The translations under genes were made by a program, and so were the position numbers. This document shows positions 11,986 to 22,900 of a DNA stretch of 64,000 nucleotides, one piece after another (position 1 is the stretch's first letter; each line of letters begins with the position of its first letter). The DNA is from Diospyros lotus (lineage: Eukaryota > Streptophyta > Magnoliopsida > Ericales > Ebenaceae). The notes under the pieces are model-generated. The model saw only the letters and a list, made by a program, of their open reading frames with translations. It had not been told where the DNA came from and made no database searches. Location: the NCBI RefSeq assembly GCF_014633365.1, contig NC_068344.1, positions 34,842,670 to 34,906,669 of the forward strand, in the 5' to 3' direction.

Positions 11986-13145
11986 ATTTCATCTTCTTTA
12001 TATTATACTTATCTCAAGTTCCCTTTTCATTAGATTGGCAAATTTGATTCCATAGGGATTTATAGATGCTACATAAATTACTTGTAGATTCATAAGATAT
12101 CCTTGTTATGAGATTTAGAGACAATAATATATCTTTTTGACCTCTTTTAAATTTTTCCTCTAGACTAAATTTGCTAGGACTTTCATATCATGACTTAGGG
12201 GCTTGTTTTAAACAATATAGTGCCTTGTTGAGTTTGAGCACATAATTCTCATGTTGAGGATTCTCAAAACCAAGAGGTTGTTTCACATATACTTCCTCAT
12301 TTATATAACAATTTTAAAAGAAATTTTTAATCATTCATTTGAAATAGCTTATCCTTCTTATGACATGCAAATGCCAACAATATTCTCAAGACTTCTTATA
12401 TTACTATAGGGACATAAGTTTCATCATAATCTATTCATTTTCCTTGATTATATCCTTAGGCTATTGATCTCACTTTAATTCTAATAAACATTCCACTATC
12501 ATCTATTTTGCTTCTAAACACCCATATGGTTGGGTGATCTTTAGGTCTTGGAACTACTTGTCACCATTTATGTCTTTCAAATTGATTTAGCTCTTCATGG
12601 CAATGATCTAATTTTCATCATTCAAGACTTCTTTAATGCTTCTTGGCTCTACTTGAGATATAAGGGCATCATATTGAAATTTATTTCTAGGAGATGATCA
12701 TGTTCTAATTTCTCTAAAAAGATTTTCTATGATCTCATTATCTTGCCCACATCCTCTCTTAGAAATGATGATTTTCTCTCTTCATGAGCTACATTTTCTT
12801 CATTAAGCATTTAAACATATTATAATTTGATAGATTTGATTCTTTTGATCTAATGAAAATTTTTTCAAATCTTTATCCTAATTCTTTATCACCACCTTCC
12901 TTGAGTTTTGAAACTTCAACCCTCACATAATTAACTATAACTAGAATAGATTCTTCTATTGTTAGAGTCATATTATTAAATACTCTATATGCTTTACTTT
13001 GAGTAGAATATCTTAAGAAAATTCTTTCATCACTCTAAACATCAAATCTTTCCTAAAGAGTTTTTACCACCGTTAAGGATAAAACATGTACTACCAAAAA
13101 CATGAAAATGTGGAATATTTGGTTTATAACTCATAGGGGTTTTCT
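11986..13145 (-). pseudogene. Ty1/copia pol remnant (integrase end and reverse transcriptase)
   Basis: On the minus strand, from high to low coordinates, fragments of plant copia pol appear in the right order. First is the post-integrase motif near 13070-13120 (PNIPHFHVFG, normally PN.S.FH.FG). Next is the RT start near 12480-12545 (DHPTIWVFRSKIDDSG). Then come GYNQ…IDYDET near 12430-12460 and LLAFACHKKDKLFQM near 12340-12400. Then QPLGFENPQHENYVLKLNKA lies near 12200-12290. Last is a degraded catalytic box near 12060 (QVIYVASINP in place of QVYVDDI..STNP). Many stops and frameshifts, plus loss of the YVDD box, make it non-functional. The 5' part (gag, protease, most of integrase) and the 5' LTR are missing beyond 13145. 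It resembles Tork/SIRE-type copia elements. Confidence 0.85.
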
Positions 13146-13226
13146 TTAAGTCATAGAAAATTGTTCAATTGTATAAGATAAAAATAATTTATATTTAGTA
13201 CTTATTATTTCAAAGCAATTGGAGAC
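13146..13226 (+). repeat. Right copy of 81-bp direct repeat bracketing the LTR nest
   Basis: Near-identical to 3827-3907 (about 3 differences in 81). It lies directly against the truncated 5' end of the copia remnant. It is followed by AT-rich DNA like that left of the nest. Confidence 0.85.
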
Positions 13227-14158
13227 CTGCTATAAAGTATTTTGGAATTTTTCACTATCAATTAAATAAATGTTATTAACAGAAATTTTGAATAGACAAT
13301 TTAAATTATTAATTATGTCATGTATAGATATATAATTTCTCAATGAATTAAAAATAAATATTATTAATCAAAAATATTTATAATATTATTTTTTATTAAT
13401 TCCTCAATTATTAAAAAATAAATATTAATGTATGAATTTTTCAATGTTAATTAAGATTTAACATATCACATTTACAAGACTATGAAAGAAAATTAATACA
13501 TAGTGAAAGAAAAATAAGTCAAAATTCATATTTTCAAAGTTTTGTTATCACTACAAAAATTAAATTTCAAGATCAGAAATTAAAAATTTAGAGTAAATTT
13601 TTAATTAGCATTGAAAAATCTATACTTTCTCACATTTAGGAGTTTTAATTTATATTTATAATTTATAAATAAATATATAATATAATAAATAATTTTACTT
13701 TAATAATTAATTAATCACTACCTTTAATTTAATGCAAGACTAATGTGTGTGTTTTTTAATACTAATTAAGATTTAAGATATTATATTTTTAAGACTAATA
13801 TATAAATTTTTTAATATTAATTAAATTTTAATTTTTAAATTTATTATAATTACACCTCTCGTACCTCGCAGATGAACACTAGTAGTATATAAAGATGAAC
13901 ACTAGTAGTATATAAAGGAAATATATTTGAATGCCATCAAAATACGGTCGAGTGTCTCATAAGACTTAATTTATCCTTTAATTTAGAAATGTTCTTCAAT
14001 GTGATCTTACAAGTCTATCCTAAAAAATTGTGAAATAAGAAATGAGAGTGATTTTTTATTTAAAACTCATGATTTACATTTGACTCATTTTTCTTAATAC
14101 ATTATCTTATTTATGGCTGAACTATATTTTGATAGCACAAACAAACAATATTTTTATA
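13227..14158. other. AT-rich spacer continuing the array left of the nest
   Basis: No gene. Phrases such as TTTTTCAATGTTAATTAAGATTTAA echo the 1.9-3.8 kb array. A 23-24 bp unit (GATGAACACTAGTAGTATAT) is duplicated in tandem at about 13872-13918. Confidence 0.5.
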
Positions 14159-14542
14159 GGCCAAATACATATTTTTGTCCATATACTTTTATTTTTTTCT
14201 TATGATTATTTAAATTTTTTGTTATTTCAATTGTAACTCTAAATTATACATTTTAGAGTCAATTATACACCTTCATCTCTTTGCTTTCTACTTTTCCATA
14301 CCGATGATGGCCTCTACACCTTTTGTCACATGCCTCGTTGCTTGCCATTAAAAGAAAAAATTGTGGTAGAAATGGTTTCATGAGGAGTAATTTAGTCATT
14401 TTAATATGCATGTGTTGCACACTCTAATTAAAGTGTGCAATTAACTCGAAAATGTATAATTTATGATGTAATTAAAATAATAAAAAATTTAAATAATTAT
14501 AAAAATATATAAAAATAAAATGAAAAAAATATGTATTTAGCC
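14159..14542. mobile_element. MITE with GGCYAAATACATA ends
   Basis: Inverted arms of about 85 bp start GGCCAAATACATATTTTT on the left and GGCTAAATACATATTTTTTT on the right (minus). TA dinucleotides flank both ends, consistent with a Tc1/mariner-type TA duplication. Related copies appear at about 19350, 28405, 58188 and 61258. Confidence 0.7.
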
Positions 14543-15388
14543 TATTTATATAAAAATGCATATGGCCTTTTTCTAAAATTTAATTTATATGGCATCGCCT
14601 TTGGTAAAGAATCAAAAACTCGTGAAAAAGAAAAAGGGCAAGTTGGATGAATAGGTTAGATTCCCCTTGCTTTTTATTGGGATGTGCTCCATTTGACAGA
14701 GAAAGCCATCCGTGACGATAATTCCACAGGCCTTCCTGAAGTAACCCAGTATTCTCAACTTGGCGGTGGTGGATAAAAAGCACAAACAGAAAGCAGCCCC
14801 TGAATAGTTAAATTTCAGTGTTTCTTAGATGTTTAAACCTTCATATTGGCTAATGCGCTCATATCTCTGTTCAAATTTCAGAGAAAATGCTATCTTCGAT
14901 TTAAGTTTGAAATGGAAGACTAGAAACTATATCCGTTAAAAGTAGAAAATTTGGCCGCCACTGCTTTGGTAATTCATGAAATATCATCAATGTTGAGTCT
15001 TCAATTCTTATAGTAAATTTATCTATAATTCTTTGATTTCTAAAGGGAAAGAAATTAAAGCGTTTGAGAGCTCTTATGATACGAACTAATTATTGCCCAA
15101 ATAATTAAATTCAGTATGGGAGAAAGAAAAAAGATATGATCCATTACATAAAATCATCAAGTCTTTTAACTAATTGTTTTGGTTGAGTTTCAATCAACAA
15201 CTGCAGATTTTTAAAGTACCTAATTAAGAACTACGGAACTAAACTAATTTGTAGCAAAAGCCAAATCGAAATAAGCAAAATCTCATGAATAGACAGTAGG
15301 GTAATTAATTAAGCTTCCGCAATCATATGTCAAAATTTATGGATATCAAAGATAAGCTTACAGATACAGAGATTCAAACATGAACAAG
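14543..15388. other. Downstream region of the small gene, no clear gene
   Basis: The part near 15.1-15.39 kb probably holds the 3' untranslated region of the minus-strand gene at 15389-15730. A 62-codon minus frame at 14612-14799 preceded by a splice-acceptor-like CAG is noted as a finding only. Confidence 0.4.
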
Positions 15389-15730
15389 TTACAGGTCTTC
15401 ACATGGCAGCTTCCTGATAAAGATCCTGGACGGATCGGCGAAGCGAACAGAGAAGGATCTGGAGAGGCAATCTGGTTCATCCAGCATCGATCCTTGATCG
15501 AAATTCTGCGAATACGTGAATTCGTCATAGCGCAGCTGTTCCGCGTGAACCGAAGAAGATCCGAATATCTTCCTCTTCTCCTTCAAAAACTTTCTCCACA
15601 GCCATTTCCACCCCGCCCTTCGTGGTCCGGCGGCGGCGGCGGCCGACGAGTTCCCCTGCTCAGGCACGCTATAGCTCCGCCCTAGCCGGATGCTTCTCGT
15701 GCTGGAGCTGCGGCGGATTCTGGCTTCCAT
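15389..15730 (-). CDS. Conserved plant protein of unknown function
   Basis: Intronless, 113 aa. The N-terminus (residues 1-35) is rich in Arg and Ser (RRSSSTRSIRLGRSYSVP) and is followed by an Ala run. The middle is basic and Trp-rich (GWKWLWRKFLKEKRKIF, about residues 41-57). The C-terminal third contains YDEFTYSQNFDQG and LSRSFSVRFADPSR (about residues 68-102). I recognise this layout as a conserved family of small angiosperm proteins without an assigned role; I know no enzymatic domain in it. There is no signal peptide or membrane segment. GC content and codon use stand out from the AT-rich surroundings, which supports real coding. A TATAATA-like box lies about 80 bp upstream of the start (15809-15816, minus). 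The opposite-strand open frame over the same bases is taken as a shadow. A decayed copy of its 5' flank lies at about 26.5 kb. Confidence 0.8.
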   Translation of the reverse strand: MEARIRRSSSTRSIRLGRSYSVPEQGNSSAAAAAGPRRAGWKWLWRKFLKEKRKIFGSSSVHAEQLRYDEFTYSQNFDQGSMLDEPDCLSRSFSVRFADPSRIFIRKLPCEDL

Positions 15731-15808
15731 CGCTGTTGCAATGCATCAAGCTCTCTGCTGCGGACGTTTTTGAGGCTGCCAAATAGCAATTCCCTCCGAA
15801 GGCGGGCG

Positions 15809-15816
15809 TATTATAG
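15809..15816 (-). promoter_or_regulatory. Possible TATA box of the small conserved gene
   Basis: The minus strand reads CTATAATA about 80 bp upstream of the start codon at 15730. This is a plausible core promoter, judged only by position and sequence. Confidence 0.4.
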
Positions 15817-15830
15817 TATTACGCAAGTCA

Positions 15831-16235
15831 AATAACCATATCCATGTTACTATGTTAGTAAATAAATACTGATGTCATTAGAGAATTTTGTGCTAATCGC
15901 TCAATAAAGTCTTCGTAATTATAAATTTCTTGAGATGGTCTTCTTCTCACGTGATCATTAATGAATTGAATGATGAAAAAATTATATTAAAATAGAGTTT
16001 AAGGTCTAATGTGTGTTATGTTTTCTACATTAATCATTATTGAGAATTAAACTTTTGTAGTGGCATGAATTCATCAATTTCGATTAAATTACTTAATGTG
16101 AGTGGTTTGTGAGCTTGCAAACTCACGATTTACCTAATATGCAACTAAAGGGTGGTAGATGTATAAGATTTTTACAATAACAACAATATATCTACTATTT
16201 ATCCCACTAATGCACAAAATCTTTATAGTAAAAAA
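15831..16235. other. Upstream spacer, no gene seen
   Basis: Promoter-side flank of the 15.4-15.7 kb gene. Part of it (to about 15920) is similar to 26.6-26.73 kb. Nothing else recognised. Confidence 0.4.
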
Positions 16236-17141
16236 AGATAAAATACACTCAGACTTCTTATGTTTTGACTTATTGAATGAGACACTCCGTGGTTTAAAAA
16301 TACTTTTACTAGTCTTCGTGTTTTAGTTTTTTTGTTTAGGCACCCTTCGTTACTTATTTAACCTTTAATTAAATAAAATTAAGTTAATAAAATAACATTT
16401 AAGTTAAAATAAAACAAAATTAAATCAACATAAAAACAAATAAATCAAAAAAAAAATGTTGCCAACAAGAACCCATCGATCATCGGTCGTCATTCTAGCC
16501 ATGGAGTCCTAGATCCCACTAACTATGGAAAAAGAAGAAGAATGAAAGGGAAAGAGAGGAAGTGTAGCTAAATCGACAAAGAAGATTAGATGAAATTGGT
16601 GAAGAAAAAGAATCGAGAAAGTAGATGAGAACGAATAGGGAATGGATAGTTACCACCTATATCTATATTGTCACTGATGAAAGGAAGAAGCAATAATATT
16701 AGCAAGGATAACCCTTTTGAAACTTAGATCTAGAAAAGTACTATCACTTTTTTTTTATCATTAATATCTTTTTTACCTGTCTTTTCTTTGCCCCATTCCC
16801 AAATCTTGATCTAAACAATGGTCTAAGTCTGGGTTTTAGATATCCATGGTCGGTGAATTCTCAAAAGCATCCCCGCTATAGGAACCCATTGTTGACAATG
16901 GGCTCTTACTATCAATATTCTTTTTGTTTTCATTTTTTATTAAATTTAGTTTTAATTTATCTTAATTATTATTTTATTATCTTATTTTAATTTAATTAAA
17001 AAATAATTAACGGAGTTAATAACTAAAAGGGTGTCTGAGTAAAAAAAACTAAACCACAAAAACCGATAGAAACATTTTCAAACCACCAAAGTTGTCTCGG
17101 CCAATGACTAAAGTTACAAGAGATTTGGGTGTAATTTACCC
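16236..17141. mobile_element. Fold-back element with long inverted arms
   Basis: The left arm (about 16236-16400) and right arm (about 16990-17141) are inverted copies over about 140 bp. Both carry …GTGGTTT…AAAAT…GTTTTAGTTTTTTT…CACCCTT blocks. The core (about 16.45-16.9 kb) is GC-richer than the arms, itself shows short inverted segments, and has no open frame. Non-autonomous DNA element of unassigned superfamily. Confidence 0.65.
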
Positions 17142-19345
17142 TAATAAAGAATAAATGTGTTTATGTCAAAACATTTGTTAGTATGTTTCTCTCTTTATTT
17201 TTATATCAACTTCGTGAGCTCAGCAATACATACAATGAAAGATGACTTTAAAATCTAATAAGAGAATTAAGATTCACAAAATTTAAACACTTTACTTGTT
17301 ATATGTCCCACTAAACTGTAACCAACCTTTAAAATCCATTCGTTTACACACGTATTAGATATAGTATAAGAAATATCAAGATGAGGGTGAGCAGCATTTG
17401 AAGACCGGAATGGTCCAAATTGGCCAAAAAGACTGTGTCGCTGATCAGGATTAGGGTTGGCTTGGCCTGCTTTGACCCACTAAAGCTGCTGACGAACTTC
17501 AAAAAACAAATGGATCTCGTGGAAAGTAGCAAATGGATTTAGACGGGCGCTTCAGATATTTGTATGTTTATGGATTTGACTGGAACCTACAAGGCCTTGT
17601 TTGGCAAACCAGAAAGAGAAGTTCACCCGTATGAGTTCCTGATCCGAACTCGATTTGAGTAGGGCAGGTACCAGATCGCATTATTTATTTATAAATTGTT
17701 TTAATATTTTGTTACTAACTTTTAATTAAGTGGGCTAGTCAATTATTTTGCTCGTCTCTGAGCTGGGGTAGCCAATTTTTAATTTGTAGGAACTTTAGTA
17801 AAATTGCTTCATTCTTGACCCGTTACTGGTTTTCTTAAGTGGGCTAGTCGATGTTTCTTTTTTAATTTCAAATTTTTTATCTACCATTATTGAACGAATT
17901 CAACAAACGTGGCCAAACCCCCCCTAATTAACCTTACCAGCAACGGCAAGGACGCCGTGGTATTTTCAGCTCGTTTGTTTTCCAAGATGAGATGATGACA
18001 AAGAGGAATGTTATGTATAATATTGGTTTTGTATTGAAATGTCGTGTGTTTAGTTGTAAAAATAATATTTTTATAAAAATTAAAAATGTTACAATCACAC
18101 CACCTTCCTTTGGCCCAAAATTGTCGTTAGATTGAAATTGTGTCTCTTGGAGACCTGTCTATTCTGTTATAAATCATATTTTTGAAAATTTGTCCATTTT
18201 TCAAGAGACACAATATTTTTGGTCTTCAAAAAATACCAATCTGATCATTTTTATTTTTATTTTTAGCCCAAAAATTGTTTTGGATTTTTGGTGGGCCTTT
18301 TGCTCATTATACATCACCTACGTTCACTTCATATTAGGTGTTTTTTACCATTTGTATTTGAAAATATTTCAATTACGAGAATTATATTCATATATTTATA
18401 TACAAAAATTAAGATAAAAATAAAATTCCTAATTTAAGCCTATTTAGTTTTCAAGGGTTGGGCTTATGAGCCCTTTGCCCATTGACTTCTACTCGTTGAC
18501 TGGGTAGGGGGACTGTATGGACGTCATGTTGATATTATAAATTGAATCAGATTTTATATTTTTGACACTTAACTTAAATTAAAAAAAAGTACCTTATATT
18601 AAGTACACTCTTTAGGATCAGAAAGTGAAATCCCTTACCTTAAAGGTCATCACAACTCAGTATTAAAATTTTTACAAGAAAGATTAATCATATAATTCAA
18701 TAACAAGATTCAAACACGGGATCCTTAATCGACTATGTAACAGGTAAATTTTTTGAGATCAATTCATATATGATCTCAACCACTAAGCTATAGTATAGGA
18801 ACATTAAAAACACCCTTTGTATATAGAGAAGGGAGGATCGTGCCAAATAACCATAGGTAAGACTAAAAAGTAAAAAGTTACAAGGATAATTTATTTTCTT
18901 TTATTAATATAAAAACTTTCACTCACTATCTTTCAAATGCAAATTTGGTTAATTTATAACTACGTGTAATAACTTATATATAAATCACACACATTAAATA
19001 AATACACAAAAATTAATTTATGCACGTTAGACTCACTTTTAAAGAAATTTAAATTTTGATCATAAAAAAAAAAAATAAGTATAATCTTTTAGATAATTGT
19101 TATTTCCTAGTCTCCAGTATCTATGCCCTCAATTACATTAAAGAAGGTAAATTACAGATTAGGCATTTGACGCTTGTACAATACAAGAATCGAACTTACA
19201 ACCCAATATATTATTCATTCGATCACTCTTTCTGCACCAACCCTAACTTAATGATGACCTTTCATGCCCAATAATCAATTGTACGAAGGAATATGCTATT
19301 TTCTGCTAAGTTCTTCCTAAAACGATAGACGTGCAAATTTAAGTA
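17142..19345. other. Intergenic spacer, no gene seen
   Basis: AT-rich with short open frames on both strands that resemble no family. One stretch at 18060-18420 has short inverted segments (GTGTCTCTTG against CAAGAGACAC), suggesting an old element. No RNA gene seen. Confidence 0.35.
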
Positions 19346-19349
19346 GATT

Positions 19350-19820
19350 TTAGATACAATCAAATTTATATTTTTATTCATATATTTTTATAATTTTTTA
19401 TGTAGTTATTTAAATATTTTTTATTTCAATTATATTTTTAAATTTATATTTTTGAGTCAATTTTATTCTTATACTCTTAATTCTTTTTTTCATATAGCAA
19501 GTGAAACTCTTCGTTATTTCAATTATACATATGTATTTATATTTTTGAATTAATTTAATCTTTGTATTTTAATATATTCAAAAAAATAAAGTGAAAAGAG
19601 CTAATTTAATCATTTTTTTACACATCAAAATACAAAGGTTAAATTAATTAAAAAATATAAGTATAGTTATCGAAATAACGAAAAGTTCAAGTTTTCACAA
19701 AAAAAAATATTAAAATATAGGAGTTAAATTGACTAAGGGTGTAATCAAAATAATAAAAAAATTGAATAATAACATGAAAAAAAAACATAAAAATACAAAA
19801 AAAAAAATGAATTTAAACGT
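19350..19820. mobile_element. Divergent copy of the MITE family seen at 14.16 kb
   Basis: Left arm (TTTATATTTTTATTCATATA … GTAGTTATTTAAATATTTTT) and right arm (…AATTGAATAATAACATG…) are inverted relatives of the arms at 14159-14542. Phrases such as TTTGAGTCAATTT are shared. Ends are eroded, so borders are approximate. Confidence 0.5.
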
Positions 19821-19965
19821 TTAGATACATCTGATCATTATGCGCTTTTAGTTTATCGTAGCAATGACAAATTTATTTCTTTCCATGTGAGAGCACTACA
19901 TTGGGCGACAATAAGGAACTTTCTCCTCATTCATTATTGCAATATCCATGGATTGACATATAATT

Positions 19966-22900
19966 TCAAAGCCAAGGCGAGTTGTAAATGGGAGTAACCA
20001 CAGACTTGACATGCAGATACTTGCGAAGACCATCCATACCCATATCTCTCCCAAAGCCACTCATCTTGCAGCCCCCAAATGGGCAGTCAGTCTCCAAAGC
20101 AAAGTAGCAGTTGATCCAAATCAACCCAGCCCTCACTGATCTTGAAACTGTGTTGGCAATGTCCAGATTGTTGGTCACAATGCCTGCTGCCAGCCCATAT
20201 CTTGTGTCATTGGCCCTCTTTATTGCCTCCTCTACTGTCCTGCAGTGTTTAATAGAAATCAATGAATTAGAATTAAAAAACAAAAAAAAAATATCTTCTA
20301 CAACTGAACAAATTCTAAAGTTTTAAATGAAAATTCAAAACCCAACTGAGATTTGGATGTACATAGAAAGATGAGCTTACTTAAACTTCATTAGTGACAT
20401 GACTGGGCCAAATATCTCATCCCTAGCAATCAACATATCATCCTGCAGGGTAACATAATAACATTAATTTAAGAAAGTATGTTGGGAAAATAATCTCGCA
20501 CAAAGCCAAAACACTTTCTGTTAGTAGCGAACAAATCAAATCACAAGTGATAGCAACAAACACAAGAACAGAAAGTTAAACTTCCCTTTTAAAATAGCAA
20601 TGAAAGTTACAGCTTATTCAAGGCTCAGATCTGTATATCATCACCTACAGCAAACCAACGAGAAGCTCTCCCAAACCGATGTCCTATCGGCCCAGCTCGG
20701 TACCAGCACACAGCAAGAAGATCACACAAAAATGGTTCACACAAAGACCCAACGAGTTCAACTAAGTTTCTCTTCTTTTTCACACACCCGTCCCATCGAA
20801 CCCACATAGGTTTTATAGCTATCAAGAGATAAACCGAAACCAGTAAAAAATCCGTCAAAGGAGGATAAGGGAACCAGGCTTTTGGAGAAGATAGAAATGG
20901 CGAGATAGGAGGAGAGGATAAGCTAGGGTTTTGGACGGAGTCGCAAACGGCCAGAGAAGTAGGTCACAAAACGAGAAACAACTATTATATACCTGGGAGA
21001 TGGCTGGTCGAGCTGGGCTTCAATTTGGGCCTGAGCTGCTGGGCCAAAATTGGCCCTACCTCCTCAAAGGCCCTTTGGGCTTACTTCTCTATTTGGTGAC
21101 CTGCACATTGGGTTGAATCCACACAAAAGTGGCCCACATGATCATCATAGCCTTGGGATGTTTGGTATCACAAACAACAAAGTAACTTTTATTAAAATAA
21201 GTAAGATTATATTAAGATAAAATTAAAATATTTTATGAGTCAAATATAAAATAATCAAAATAAAACGACAAACATTTTAATATTTTTATCAAATTATTTG
21301 TTAATTTTTTTTTAGAATACACCGGAAGATATATGCGTTATTTTTTTTATTTATAAGGATCAAAATAAATTTATCTAGAGGGGGAGAGAGAAATTTATCT
21401 AAAAAAAACCCAAATAAGAAGTCTTTTGACTTCTTTTTCAAGAATTGCTAAATAAATTTAACAAATACAATGAAAAATACTTTTGTCTATAATACTTTTC
21501 ACATCCTACTTTTTTCGATCTATATATTAGTTGCACTACCAGAGTATAATTCATCTTTAGAATATTAACTTGTGTCAATGAATTTACTCAGTTACATTTG
21601 AAAAGTTGTGATTGCAAAATTTTTTTAGAAGAATTTTACCGTAACATTGGTGAAAATTGTTGGTTGAATGTAGTATCCCTTCTTGCCATGGCGCTTCCCA
21701 CCAGTTAAAAGAGTGGCCCCTTCTCTTTTGCCGTGCTCGATGTATGAAAGTATCTTTTCAAATTGAATCTTATCTACCTGCAAGAGATGTAATAAGCATA
21801 TTATGATAGAGGTTTATTCTCGTGCCCATGTTCGATTTGCCCGACATAAGGGGTGGAGAGAGGTGGGGCTCACACACCTCTTTGATTTTGCTTACGTCAA
21901 ATAAATTTTATGTTGTCCGACATAAACAATATAACAATATTATATTATAATATTACTATTATAATTGTTAGTCGTAAATGAGTGATTATTGGGCGATAGA
22001 TTGATGAGAAAGATAATGTTATATGTTGATTAAATTTTTATATGAAAAAATTGTACATATAATGCCAATTTTTGTAGTCATTTAATTTATTAGGAAGCAA
22101 AGAAAAAAAAATTATAAGAATATATTATAAGAATATCACTGTTACATTCATTATCCTAGACAGTGAATCAAAGTTTACACTTATGATTTATTTTTTTTTA
22201 TCAAAATTGAGGACATAAGTGACGTATAATCTCAATAATACTAATACTATATGATCTTAATAATATTTATTTTAGAAGAGATCAGTAAAACTATTAAAAT
22301 ATTCCTTTAAGAAAGTCAATTCAAATTTATCAAATATCTTTTTTTCAAACTCTGTAGGTGAATAACATGTTAATTTCATATCTCAAAGGATTCAATACAG
22401 ATAAGGAAAATTTGATCCCATTCTTATCAAGTTCGAAAAATCATCTCAAAATTGATGGGATACGAGCTTGGAGATTTCAAAGCCTATTCCAAGTACCATG
22501 TCTCCTCCGGTCACATTACAAAATGCAAAAACTCCCTTCCAAGTACAAAATCTGACTCAATCGATATTACTTTCAACGCTTACTTTTATAGAGTTATCCA
22601 TTTTTTCTTTACCAACTTGAGCATCAAAGGCCAAATCAAAAAACTTAGCCTCATTTCATTCTTTTGTAGATATAATTCTTGAGATGCCAACTCCAAAATA
22701 TAAATATCAAAATCAAGATTTCAAAATAGGGTGTGATAATTGACCTAGAACCATCATCATAAAATAATGGTACACAAATAAATTATTTTACAAAAAATTA
22801 TAAAATGATGTGTCCTTTTTGTTTTACATCGTATTCATTGAAAAGCAAAAAAGCCATCATCATAATAGGGACTCATATTTATAAACATATAGTTCAAAAC

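Noticed and set aside
15380..15685. 101-codon plus-strand open frame
   Set aside because: Antisense shadow of the conserved minus-strand gene 15389-15730; no protein character of its own.
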